Shown here piece after piece: positions 19,095 through 28,339 of a stretch of DNA of 64,000 bases (position 1 is its first letter; each line of letters begins with the position of its first letter). This DNA is from an uncultured Bacteroidales bacterium (GTDB lineage: Bacteria > Bacteroidota > Bacteroidia > Bacteroidales > UBA3824), in NCBI GenBank assembly GCA_905234655.1, contig CAJOJG010000005.1, positions 1-64,000 of the forward strand, in the 5' to 3' direction. A program made the position numbers and the translations under genes. The notes under the pieces were generated by a model. It was given only the letters and a program-made list of their open reading frames with translations, was not told where the DNA came from and made no database searches.

Positions 19095-19392
19095 TCGATA
19101 AAGTGCTGTCTGCCATCGGGTTGCCACTGGTAGCCGTCGAGACCAATCATGTCGGTGCGGTCGTCGCCGGGGTAACGTGCGAGAAGGCGTTCCTCGGTGA
19201 GGTTGACGTGAGGCCGTACATCGGGTCGTCCTGATGCCCGAACATCACGCCCTTCTGCCGCATGGTTTCGAGGCGAGAGAGAAGTTGTTGTGCCGGCGTT
19301 GTTTTTGTTGCCGGTTGATTAGTGGTGCCGCATGATTGAATTAATATCATGGCGGCGGTTGAGATGGTTGCAAGCAAGTGTGTTGTTCTCAT
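19095..19392 (-). pseudogene. GH26 mannanase-like lipoprotein, collapsed remnant
   Basis: Lipobox QSC; LLSRLETMRQKGVMFGHQDDPMYGLT followed in another frame by ERLLARYPGDDRTDMIGLDGYQ. Confidence 0.65.
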
Positions 19393-19510
19393 AGTTTTAG
19401 TGTAATAATTTTAGTGTAATCTTATAAATGCTGTATGGTCGTGCAAAGATAACATTAAATAATATGTCCACAAAATAAACTATACGATAAAAACGAATAA
19501 AAATATTTTG

Positions 19511-19518
19511 TAACTTTG
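19511..19518 (+). promoter_or_regulatory. -7 element TAACTTTG
   Basis: Bacteroidetes-type TAnnTTTG 31 nt upstream of 19550 CDS. Confidence 0.5.
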
Positions 19519-19549
19519 CGCAATCCATAATAATTAAAATTAACACGTA

Positions 19550-20566
19550 ATGAAAACAACAAAATTATTGTCAATGTTGGTTGGCGGGGCGATTGCGCTC
19601 AGCGGCTGCGCAACCAACACTGCGAAGACAGCCGACAACAACACAGAGCCGACCGGTTCTGAAAAAAAAGGTTCTACAGTCTATCTCACAAGAGAGATTA
19701 CGCCGGAGGCTTTGGTGAAGATTTACAATGCTTTAGGCCGCAAAGCCGAGGGCAAAGTCGCCGTCAAGATTTCTACCGGCGAGGCAGGAAACCCCAACTA
19801 CCTCAAACCCGAACTCATCAAACTTCTCGTCGACGAGGTCAACGGCACAATCGTGGAATGTAACACTGCATACGGCGGAAAACGCATGACCTTCGACGAC
19901 CATTGGCAGACAATCAAGGACCACGGTTTCCTGCCGACTTTCAAGGTCGACCTGATGGACGAGGAGGGCGAGTTCAAAATCCCCGTACAAGACTCCACAA
20001 ACATCAAGTGCGACATCGTCGGCAACCACCTCAAGAACTACGACTTCATGATTAACCTCGCCCATTTTAAGGGACATCCGATGGGCGGACTTGGCGGTGT
20101 CCTTAAGAATGCGTCCATCGGCGTAGCCTCCGCCAATGGCAAGGCCAACATCCACACCGCTGGCTATCAACAAGTTGTAGAGGGAATGTGGGGACATGTC
20201 GAAAACCAAGACGGCTTCCTCGAATCCATGGCTGCCGCCGCACAAGCCGTCCACAACTATTTCGACAACGGCAAAAAGGTCATCTACATCGCCGTAATGA
20301 ACAATATGACAGTGGATTGCGATTGTGTCGCAACGCCGGAGCCTGTGAAACTAAAAGACTACGGAATCCTCGCATCGCTCGACCCTGTCGCACTCGACAA
20401 GGCGTGTGTGGATATTATTTTCAACATGACACCTTCCGAGGGCAACGACAACCAACCGCTCATCGAACGCATCAACCGCCAGCACGGCATCCACACAATC
20501 GAATGGGCAGAGGAAATCGGCCTCGGCTCCACAAACTACACATTGGTGAACATTGACGCAAAATAG
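19550..20566 (+). CDS. DUF362-domain lipoprotein
   Basis: Lipobox SGC; KVAVKISTGEAGNPNYLKPELIKLLVDE..NLAHFKGHPMGGLGGVLKNASIGVAS. Confidence 0.8.
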   Translation: MKTTKLLSMLVGGAIALSGCATNTAKTADNNTEPTGSEKKGSTVYLTREITPEALVKIYNALGRKAEGKVAVKISTGEAGNPNYLKPELIKLLVDEVNGTIVECNTAYGGKRMTFDDHWQTIKDHGFLPTFKVDLMDEEGEFKIPVQDSTNIKCDIVGNHLKNYDFMINLAHFKGHPMGGLGGVLKNASIGVASANGKANIHTAGYQQVVEGMWGHVENQDGFLESMAAAAQAVHNYFDNGKKVIYIAVMNNMTVDCDCVATPEPVKLKDYGILASLDPVALDKACVDIIFNMTPSEGNDNQPLIERINRQHGIHTIEWAEEIGLGSTNYTLVNIDAK

Positions 20567-20588
20567 CGCAACACACTAAAAAATACAA

Positions 20589-20638
20589 AAAATCCACCGT
20601 CATCTTTCTTATATTTTAAGGCGACGGTGGATTTTATG
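20589..20638. terminator. Bidirectional terminator between convergent genes
   Basis: AAATCCACCGTC...GACGGTGGATTTT. Confidence 0.75.
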
Positions 20639-20639
20639 T

Positions 20640-21884
20640 TTAGTTGTAGCAAGCCTCGCCGTGTTCGTAGACATCGAGACCTTCTTCCTCGATACGCTTT
20701 TCAACTCTCAAGCCGTGTGTACGCTTGATAATCAGGAATGTAGCCGCGCCAAGTACAAGCGCAAACGCCATCACCGACACCGCGCCGAGAAGTTGGACAC
20801 CGACAGAAGCCTCGACACCATTGATTGACGAATCACAGAAGACAGCGGTCAACACCGTGCCCAAAAGGCCGCCCACACCGTGAACCGAAACCGCGCCGAC
20901 CGGGTCGTCAATGTGACATTTCTTGTCGAGGAAACCGACCGAAAAACACATGATGACCGACACAACGATACCGATAACAGCCGCCGCCCAAATCGGCACA
21001 CAGTCACAACCAGCAGTGATGCCCACAAGACCTGCCAAAACGCCGTTGCAAACCATTGAGAGCGAGGGTTTGCCGTCTATCAGCCACGTGTAGACAAGCG
21101 CAGCAATACCGCCAGTGACAGCCGCCATGTTTGTCGTGACGAAAACGTGGGACATCGAGACAGCGTTTGCATAACCCGTCGCCGCGACTGTCGAGCAGGG
21201 GTTAAAACCGAACCAACCTACCCACAAGCAGAACACGCCCAATGCGCAGAGTGTCAAGCTGTGGCCGGGGATAGCCTTCGACTTACCGTCCTTGCCATAC
21301 TTTCCGACCCTCGGACCCAGCACAACAGCACCCATCAACGCCAGCACGCCGCCGCAGAGATGCACAACCGTCGAGCCTGCAAAATCGTGGAATCCCATCT
21401 CCGACAGCCAGCCGCCGCCCCAAGACCAGTGGCCTTCTATCGGGTAGATTATCAACGAGATGACCATCGAGTAGACAAAATACATCGAGAACTTTGTCCT
21501 CTCGGCCATTGCGCCCGAGACAATCGTCGCCGCCGTCGCGCAGAATACAGTCTGGAACATGAACGTCGCCTCCGCCGGAACGTTTGAATCCTCGCCGATG
21601 AAGAAGAAACCGTCCCAGCCGATGAAGCCGTTGCCAGCTCCGTACATTATTGAAAACCCTGCAATCCAGTACAATACCGAGCCGCACATGAAATCGCAGA
21701 AGTTCTTCATGAGGATGTTGGCGGTGTTCTTGGCGCGTGTAAGTCCCGCCTCAACGAGCGCGAAGCCGGGCTGCATCCAAAACACAAGCATCGCGCCGAG
21801 CAGCACCCACAACGTGTCCAAACCGTTAACAAAATCCTTCGCCTCCTCTACTACGGGGGCTATATCTATTATTATGCCTGCCAT
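20640..21884 (-). CDS. amtB: Ammonium transporter
   Basis: AMLVFWMQPGFALVEAGLTRAKNTANILMKNF..DFAGSTVVHLCGGVLALMGAVVLGPR..HGVGGLLGTVLTAVF. Confidence 0.95.
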   Translation of the reverse strand: MAGIIIDIAPVVEEAKDFVNGLDTLWVLLGAMLVFWMQPGFALVEAGLTRAKNTANILMKNFCDFMCGSVLYWIAGFSIMYGAGNGFIGWDGFFFIGEDSNVPAEATFMFQTVFCATAATIVSGAMAERTKFSMYFVYSMVISLIIYPIEGHWSWGGGWLSEMGFHDFAGSTVVHLCGGVLALMGAVVLGPRVGKYGKDGKSKAIPGHSLTLCALGVFCLWVGWFGFNPCSTVAATGYANAVSMSHVFVTTNMAAVTGGIAALVYTWLIDGKPSLSMVCNGVLAGLVGITAGCDCVPIWAAAVIGIVVSVIMCFSVGFLDKKCHIDDPVGAVSVHGVGGLLGTVLTAVFCDSSINGVEASVGVQLLGAVSVMAFALVLGAATFLIIKRTHGLRVEKRIEEEGLDVYEHGEACYN

Positions 21885-21890
21885 GATATT

Positions 21891-21997
21891 TTCGATTTAT
21901 TGATTTTCGATTTACGATTTTTGATTTTCGATTTTTGATTTTCGATTTACGAATTATGCATTATGCATTATGAATTATGCATTATGCATTATGCATT
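21891..21997. repeat. Heptamer-period array (AATGCAT to AATTCGT to AAATCGA/AAATCAA on minus strand)
   Basis: Continuous ~7-nt units filling the P-II to amtB spacer. Confidence 0.85.
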
Positions 21998-22343
21998 ATT
22001 TCTTGTCCCTCAAGACAGTGTCGCCATGCTCGCCGGTACGGATTGACCAGCAGTCGATGACATCGCTGAGGAAGATACGGCCGTCGCCGATTTGACCAGT
22101 GTTGGCGGTCTTGAGGATTACGTCGATTGTGTTGTCGACGATGACATCGCGGCAGACGATCGTTATCGCCACACGCTCAATCATGTCAGTGTTATAGACA
22201 ACACCACGGTAGATTCTCTCCTGGCGCGACTGTCCGATTCCGTGGACGTCGTGGTACTCAAACCAGTCGATGTCTGATGAGAGCAACGCTTCCTTCACCT
22301 CGTCAAACTTGGTTTTCCTGATGATTGCTTCAATTCTTTTCAT
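21996..22343 (-). CDS. P-II family nitrogen regulator
   Basis: MKRIEAIIRKTKFDEVKEALL..GIGQSRQERIYRG..VIDCWSIRTGEHGD. Confidence 0.85.
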   Translation of the reverse strand: MKRIEAIIRKTKFDEVKEALLSSDIDWFEYHDVHGIGQSRQERIYRGVVYNTDMIERVAITIVCRDVIVDNTIDVILKTANTGQIGDGRIFLSDVIDCWSIRTGEHGDTVLRDKK

Positions 22344-22440
22344 GTTTTTATCGCTTTTAAGAATTTTACTTATTTCGAATTAAGAGTATTACGTATTTTA
22401 CTAAATTAGTAATATACTTTACATATTTAATACTAAAATT

Positions 22441-22493
22441 GGAGTGACAGCGGCTCGTGTTTTTCCTAAAAGCAGGCAAGCCGCCTGCACTCC
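22441..22493. repeat. Hairpin element GGAGTG...GCAGGCAAGCCGCCTGCACTCC
   Basis: GGAGTG/CACTCC outer arms with internal GCAGGC/GCCTGC. Confidence 0.65.
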
Positions 22494-22499
22494 GATTTT

Positions 22500-23261
22500 T
22501 TAGAATGAAATTCCGATGCTTCCTGTTACGTATGCCTCGCCATGCTCCTCAAAGCCTGTGGGGTTGCATATCAGGTTTGCGCCGAGGGTCAGCGTCGCAA
22601 CGTCCCTCAGCTTAAAATCATGGCTCAAGCCGAAGTCGATGTTGACAAAATTGAATCCGCCTTTCTTAGAATACATCGCTGCCTCCTCGTTCTCTATCGC
22701 CGCGCCAACAGTAAGGCTCATGTCGAGTTTCTTAAGCGACGGTGCGTAGACAGCCTCCAAATACGTCGAAAAGCCCTGGTCGCCATTAGCCTTCCTATTT
22801 GCACCGGCGACGATTGTGTTCACTGAGAACGACAGCGGGACGTTCTCGTTACCGACTCCAAAATCATAGCCAAGGCTCGCCTCGAGAAGATGGTTTTCCT
22901 TATAAGGGCCGAAGTACTCGAACTTGTCATTCCCGTTAGTCCAACAGTAGTCGCTGAATGTCAGGGTCACACCGCCAACGGCATACTCGATGAAAAAGTC
23001 GAGCTCGTTGTATGTGTCGTTGCCATAGTTGAGCGGCGAGGAAGCCCACGTGCCAATCGAAAATCCGCCGATTGTGTAGGAGATTTCGGGTTCAAAAGCC
23101 GCGCTGCCAGCGAATCCGCCCCTCCACACATCTTCCGTCACAAACTCCGACGAAAAGTGGAAACCGTTTTCGGAACCGCCGTCCTCGATGTCCTGCGCCC
23201 TTACGCCTGTGGCAGTCATATGCACCAATGCAAATGCCGCCAAAATTTTTTCTAACTTCAT
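22500..23261 (-). CDS. Outer-membrane beta-barrel (TorF-like putative porin)
   Basis: FHFSSEFVTEDVWRGGFAGSAAFEPEISYTIGGFSIGTWASSPL..YNELDFFIEY, adjacent to P-II/amtB. Confidence 0.6.
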   Translation of the reverse strand: MKLEKILAAFALVHMTATGVRAQDIEDGGSENGFHFSSEFVTEDVWRGGFAGSAAFEPEISYTIGGFSIGTWASSPLNYGNDTYNELDFFIEYAVGGVTLTFSDYCWTNGNDKFEYFGPYKENHLLEASLGYDFGVGNENVPLSFSVNTIVAGANRKANGDQGFSTYLEAVYAPSLKKLDMSLTVGAAIENEEAAMYSKKGGFNFVNIDFGLSHDFKLRDVATLTLGANLICNPTGFEEHGEAYVTGSIGISF

Positions 23262-23607
23262 AATTCTGTGCTTTTTTAATTTCGGTACAAAGATAACGAG
23301 TGTTTCCAAAACAAAAAAATTGTTAAAACGGCTTTAAGCAGAAAACGTAAACAAAATACGATTTTAACGTAGACTTTTGGATAAATATCCGACAATTATC
23401 TAAACTTATGGAAAAATATCCAAAAATCGCCGCGCTAAATATTTGACAGACAACAAATATAAAAATTTTCAGAAAAATTAATCATAAAAGTTTGCGTATG
23501 TTTAAATATTAGAGTTACTTTGCATTGTCGTTAAGACGAAAAAAAGAATACAAAAAAATTAAACGAACCAATTATTTAAAATACAGCAAAAATTATCACA
23601 GGTCATT

Positions 23608-24228
23608 ATGGAGAACATAATCGTAAGAATAGCGTGCGAGGACGACAGCAAATACTCCCAGGAGATTGTTGACGAGATGGCGAGCTCGGCGAAGGCAAGG
23701 GGCACCGGCATCGCCAAACGGACACCAGAATATGTTACCGGCAAAATGATTGAAGGCAAGGGCATCATCGCCCTTACCGAGGACGGACAATGGGTCGGAT
23801 TCTGCTACATCGAGAGCTGGGGACACGAGAAGTTCGTGGCTAACTCGGGTCTTATCGTGAATCCTAACTTCAGGGGACGAGGCGTGGCAAAGGCAATCAA
23901 GTTCACAGCCTTCCGCCTCAGCCGAAAGAAGTTCCCGACGGCCAAGATTTTTGGTCTTACAACAGGTCTTCAAGTGATGAAAATCAACAACGAACTCGGA
24001 TACAGCCCCGTCCCGTTCAGCGAACTGACAGACGACGACGAGTTTTGGAAAGGATGCGGCAGCTGTGTCAACTTCCCGATCCTGACATCCAAAAACCGCA
24101 AGAACTGCCTCTGTACCGGCATGCTCTACGACCCCGAATGGGAAAAGGAACGCGGGCCGAAAGACTGGGACAAACTCTACGAAAAGGCCAAATTCGCAGA
24201 AAAAAACGTCAAAGTCGTATTTGAGTAA
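23608..24228 (+). CDS. GNAT-family N-acetyltransferase in arginine operon
   Basis: VANSGLIVNPNFRGRGVAKAIKFTAFRLSRKKFPTAKIFGLTTG; immediately upstream of argG-argC. Confidence 0.75.
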   Translation: MENIIVRIACEDDSKYSQEIVDEMASSAKARGTGIAKRTPEYVTGKMIEGKGIIALTEDGQWVGFCYIESWGHEKFVANSGLIVNPNFRGRGVAKAIKFTAFRLSRKKFPTAKIFGLTTGLQVMKINNELGYSPVPFSELTDDDEFWKGCGSCVNFPILTSKNRKNCLCTGMLYDPEWEKERGPKDWDKLYEKAKFAEKNVKVVFE

Positions 24229-24301
24229 TGCATAATTCACAATGCATAATGAAATCAAAAATCGTAAATCAAAAAATCAAAAATCAAAAAATCGTAAATA
24301 A
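24228..24301. repeat. 7-8-nt period array (AATGCAT.. then AATCAAA/AATCGTA)
   Basis: Fills the GNAT-argG spacer; same unit sequences and same order relative to transcription as 21891..21997. Confidence 0.8.
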
Positions 24302-25489
24302 ATGAGGACATTAGTAGCATATAGCGGCGGGCTGGACACCACATGGGTGACGACGCTGCTTTCGTCTAAGGGCGAGGACGTAACGGCCCTGATGATTAAT
24401 TCAGGCGCATTCTCCGACGAGGAAATAGCCTCGGCAAAAGACCGCGCTTTCCAGGGCGGCGCAAAGGCCTTCGAGTGCATCGACGTTTCAAAGGAGTACT
24501 ACGACAAGACCGTGAAGTACATGATCTACGGCAACATGCTCAAGAACAACACATACCCGATGTCGGTATCGAGCGAGCGCATTATCCAGGCCATCACGGT
24601 CGCAAACTACGCCAAGGCGCACAATTTCGACAAAATCGCCCATGGCTGTACCGGCGCGGGCAACGACCAAGTGCGCTTCGAGATGGTTTTCGACATTCTC
24701 TGCCCCGAAATCAAGGTTCAGGCTCTCGTCCGCGAAACCAATATCCAGCGCGTCGACGAAATCGCATTCCTCAAGGAGAAAGGCATAAAGATGAACTTCG
24801 ACAAGGCTAAATACTCCATCAACAAAGGACTTTGGGGAACGTCAATCGGCGGCCGCGAGACCCTCAACTCCGCCCAGCCGTTGCCCGAGGAGGCTTACCC
24901 GACACATTGCACAAAGCAGGAAGAATCCGTCATCACGCTCGAATTTGAGAAGGGCGAACTCGTGGCTGTCGACGGCACAAAATTCGACAACCGCATCGAC
25001 GCAATCCGTGAGGTCGAAAAACTCGCGGGCGCATACGCAATCGGCCGCGACATGCACATCGGCGACACAATCATCGGCATCAAAGGCCGCGTAGGTTTTG
25101 AGGCCGCCGCCCCGATGGTCATCATCAAGGCTCACCACGCCCTCGAAAAGCACACACTCACGAAGTGGCAGATCTACTGGAAGGACAACATTTCGCAGTG
25201 GTACGGCAACCGCCTCCACGAAGGAATGTTGCTCGAGCCAGAAATGCGCGACATGGAGAAATTCCTCGAAAGCACACAGCAGAAAGTGTCGGGCAAAGTG
25301 TTCGTAGCACTCCGCCCCTACACATTCTTCATTAACGGCATCGAATCCGAACACGACCTTATGACATCCAAGTTTGGCGTTTATGGCGAGGACAACAAGG
25401 CCTTCACCGCCGACGACATCGCTGGCTTCACAAAGGTTGCCGGCGTCCAGTCAAAGATTTGGTACGCAGTTAACAACGAGAAATACTAA
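24302..25489 (+). CDS. argG: Argininosuccinate synthase
   Basis: AYSGGLDTTWV..HGCTGAGNDQVRFE..WGTSIGGRETL..GRVGFEAAAPMVIIKAHHALEKHTLTKWQ. Confidence 0.95.
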   Translation: MRTLVAYSGGLDTTWVTTLLSSKGEDVTALMINSGAFSDEEIASAKDRAFQGGAKAFECIDVSKEYYDKTVKYMIYGNMLKNNTYPMSVSSERIIQAITVANYAKAHNFDKIAHGCTGAGNDQVRFEMVFDILCPEIKVQALVRETNIQRVDEIAFLKEKGIKMNFDKAKYSINKGLWGTSIGGRETLNSAQPLPEEAYPTHCTKQEESVITLEFEKGELVAVDGTKFDNRIDAIREVEKLAGAYAIGRDMHIGDTIIGIKGRVGFEAAAPMVIIKAHHALEKHTLTKWQIYWKDNISQWYGNRLHEGMLLEPEMRDMEKFLESTQQKVSGKVFVALRPYTFFINGIESEHDLMTSKFGVYGEDNKAFTADDIAGFTKVAGVQSKIWYAVNNEKY

Positions 25490-25493
25490 TAAT

Positions 25494-25549
25494 TGTCAAC
25501 TGTCAATTGACAATTGACAACTGTCAATTGTCAACTGTCAATTGTCAAT
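25494..25549. repeat. Eight tandem heptamers TGTCAAC/TGTCAAT/TGACAAT/TGACAAC
   Basis: Gap-free 7-nt units filling the argG-argC spacer. Confidence 0.9.
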
Positions 25550-25562
25550 TAAAAAAGGAAAC

Positions 25563-26522
25563 ATGATAAAAGCAGGAATAATAGGCGCGGCGGGATACAC
25601 CGGCGGCGAACTTCTAAGAATATTGACATACCACCCCGATGTCGAGATAGCATGGGCGGTAAGCCGCAGTAACTACGGAAAGCCGGTCTATGACGTACAC
25701 GCAGACTTGTTCGGCGACACAGACCTCAAATTTGCCGAGCAGCCGACAGAAAAGCCCGATGTCGTGTTCTTCTGCACGGCGCACGGCGAGACTGGCAAAC
25801 TATTGGCGGAATACAACTTCCCCGACGATGTCAAAATCATCGACATGACAAACGAGTTCCGCGTCGGCGACACTGGATTTGTGTATGGACTTCCAGAAAT
25901 CAACCGCGACAAAATCAAGACTTGCACAAAGCTGGCTAACCCGGGCTGCTTCGCGACGGCAATCCAACTGGCATTAGTGCCATCGCTAAAAGCCGGAATA
26001 ATCCAAAGCGACATCCAGGTTTCGGCTGTGACAGGCAGCACCGGCGCGGGCCAGAAACTCTCGGCGACAAGCCATTTCTCCTGGCGCAACAACAACTTCT
26101 CGGTCTACAAAGCGTTCACCCACCAGCATTTAGCGGAGATTAACCAGACTAAGGACATCCTCATGCCCACGCTCCAAAAGCCAATCCACTTCATCCCCTA
26201 CCGTGGCGACTTCACGCGCGGCATTATTGCGAGTGTGTGGTTCACTACCGACAAGACCGAGGACGAAGTCAAGGAAATCTACCGCGAATGTTACGCCGGC
26301 GAGCCGTTCACACATTTTTATGATGGCAATCTCTACCTGAAACAAGTAGTGAACACTAACAAGTGCATCGTTTCGGTAAAGAAAGAAGGCGACCAGCTGC
26401 TCGTAGAGTCCGTAATCGACAATCTCGTCAAGGGCGCAGTAGGACAGGCGACCGAAAACATGAACATCATGTTCGGCTTGGACGAGAGGCAAGGCCTGAG
26501 GCTCAAGCCGTCGGCGTTCTAA
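25563..26522 (+). CDS. argC: N-acetyl-gamma-glutamyl-phosphate reductase
   Basis: MIKAGIIGAAGYTGGELLRIL..LANPGCFATAIQLAL..VTGSTGAGQKLSATSHFSWRNNNFSVYKAFTHQHLAEI. Confidence 0.95.
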   Translation: MIKAGIIGAAGYTGGELLRILTYHPDVEIAWAVSRSNYGKPVYDVHADLFGDTDLKFAEQPTEKPDVVFFCTAHGETGKLLAEYNFPDDVKIIDMTNEFRVGDTGFVYGLPEINRDKIKTCTKLANPGCFATAIQLALVPSLKAGIIQSDIQVSAVTGSTGAGQKLSATSHFSWRNNNFSVYKAFTHQHLAEINQTKDILMPTLQKPIHFIPYRGDFTRGIIASVWFTTDKTEDEVKEIYRECYAGEPFTHFYDGNLYLKQVVNTNKCIVSVKKEGDQLLVESVIDNLVKGAVGQATENMNIMFGLDERQGLRLKPSAF

Positions 26523-26629
26523 AACGCCACGCATTAACTTTTTTTATGTAATTTGGCATACACTTTTTGTCAAAAAATCCGTCTATTATTATGTGAAACG
26601 TTTGGTAAAAACTAAAAACATAAATACAA

Positions 26630-27079
26630 ATGAAAAGAATACTTTTTTATCTTGTAGCGGTGGGCGTAATGCTCGCGTTTTCCGACAATGCGTCGGCGCA
26701 GTGGACGGACATTTTTAACAACCCCGGCACAGGTTCGGGAAAGGCAGAGCTCTCGTCCAACAAAGCCGCCACAATCAAATGGGACAAGACCGAATACAAC
26801 TTTGGCGACATAAAGCAGAACGTGCCTCAGTACGTCGAGTACACCTTCACAAACACCGGCGACAAGCCCGTGTTCATACTCAACGCCGAGGCTTCGTGCG
26901 GCTGCACAAAGTTGACATACAAGAAAGAGCCTGTCCTGCCTGGAAAGCAAGGCACAATCTCCACGGTCTACGACGCAAAGGAACCCGGAATTTTCGACAA
27001 GTCCATCACTGTCAAGATGTCCCTCGACGCTCCGTATGATGTCTACGAACTTAAACTCAACGGAAACGTCGTGAAGTAA
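26630..27079 (+). CDS. DUF1573-domain protein
   Basis: WDKTEYNFGDIKQNVPQYVEYTFTNTGDKPVFILNAEASCGCTKLTYKKEPVLPG. Confidence 0.9.
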   Translation: MKRILFYLVAVGVMLAFSDNASAQWTDIFNNPGTGSGKAELSSNKAATIKWDKTEYNFGDIKQNVPQYVEYTFTNTGDKPVFILNAEASCGCTKLTYKKEPVLPGKQGTISTVYDAKEPGIFDKSITVKMSLDAPYDVYELKLNGNVVK

Positions 27080-27086
27080 AGCCAAG

Positions 27087-27533
27087 ATGCCCAAGATACT
27101 ACTATTTGCAATTATAACGGTGCTCAGTTGCCTGCCCGCATCGAGCCAGTCGGACGACGGCTGGTTCACGGGCAGGCTTTTTTTGTCACACCTTTCTAAC
27201 GGCGACGGCGGCGCATTGCAGGTCGGCTACACCCATTATTACAACATCGACAACCATTTTTCGGTCGGCACTGCCACTGGCGTTATCTTTGACGACGGAA
27301 TCAACATACCGCTGCAAACCGAACTGCGCATACGCCCATTCGGAAAAAAGCCAGTGGCGCCGGTTGTGATGCTGTCTGGCGGCTATGTGTTCGGCTACCA
27401 AGTCGCAACAATATCCCCAAGAATCGGCATCGAGAGCGGGCGGCTGAGGCGTGTGCGCTATGCCGCCGACGCAGGAATGACGATTCTTGGGGATGTGTGC
27501 GCGTTGACCATAGGAGCAGGACTCCTGTTCTAA
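27087..27533 (+). CDS. Hypothetical secreted/outer-membrane protein
   Basis: Signal peptide, alternating aromatic beta pattern. Confidence 0.6.
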   Translation: MPKILLFAIITVLSCLPASSQSDDGWFTGRLFLSHLSNGDGGALQVGYTHYYNIDNHFSVGTATGVIFDDGINIPLQTELRIRPFGKKPVAPVVMLSGGYVFGYQVATISPRIGIESGRLRRVRYAADAGMTILGDVCALTIGAGLLF

Positions 27534-27575
27534 TGCCTCCAAAAAATAATTACCCAAAAAATTCTTTTAATTCTT

Positions 27576-28154
27576 TTAATTGAACAAGATTGACACGCCG
27601 ATTTGGAACCATGCCAAGTGTGTCGATGCGACTTCGCTATAGAACGCAAAGTTATTGTTCAGCTTATAGCGGACACCGGCAAGCCCATAACTGTCGAACT
27701 CAAAATTGGAGTCGTCGATGTCGGTATGTCCTGAAGCGGTCCATTCTTCCTTGTAGTTGTCATGCTTAACGCCAAAAGCCACGCCGACGTATGTGTCGAG
27801 GTAGCGAACCCATGTGTAATGCAACACTCCACGAGTGCCGACGCGCCAGCAGAAATCCGAGCATTTGACATTATTGTCCGTGCGGGAACCCTTTCCAATC
27901 GAAAAATATCCGCCGCCGCTTATCGAGCCGTTGCTGTTGATGATGTTCGGCAGGAACGAATAGTCACCTGCCACATTCAACGTCGGGATGAACACATTGT
28001 TCCAATGATTGCCGCTATGCCCCATGGTTCCAGCACCAAAGCCGACGTTAACGCCAAACATCCCCACGGGGAACTCGTTCTGCGCGCTCGAACCGGCTAC
28101 CGTGCCAAATACAAAGGCGATGACGGCGACTACCGCCATAAAAAACTTTTTCAT
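27576..28154 (-). CDS. Outer-membrane beta-barrel protein
   Basis: Signal peptide; GVAFGVKHDNY..GLAGVRYKLNNNFAFYSEV. Confidence 0.6.
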   Translation of the reverse strand: MKKFFMAVVAVIAFVFGTVAGSSAQNEFPVGMFGVNVGFGAGTMGHSGNHWNNVFIPTLNVAGDYSFLPNIINSNGSISGGGYFSIGKGSRTDNNVKCSDFCWRVGTRGVLHYTWVRYLDTYVGVAFGVKHDNYKEEWTASGHTDIDDSNFEFDSYGLAGVRYKLNNNFAFYSEVASTHLAWFQIGVSILFN

Positions 28155-28206
28155 AAAGAACTGTCAATGAATAAAACACTATATATTCTTTTGCCGCTTC
28201 GCGAGA

Positions 28207-28333
28207 AATCTTACAAATCTATTTCAAATCAATCAAATAAGATTTGATAGTTTTGACAAATTTGAAAGATTTGTTAAGATTTGTAAGATTTCTGTCCGTA
28301 AGGACACCTTAAAATCAGTGTCCGCCAGGACAC
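28207..28333. repeat. Composite element: 15-bp inverted repeat plus two GC hairpins
   Basis: AAATCTTACAAATCT...AGATTTGTAAGATTT then TGTCC-GTAA-GGACA and GTGTCC-GCCA-GGACAC. Confidence 0.8.
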
Positions 28334-28339
28334 GAAAAA

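Noticed and set aside
25494-25549. Heptamer array considered as CRISPR or as DnaA boxes
   Set aside because: No spacers between units, units only 7 nt, and no match to TTATNCACA.
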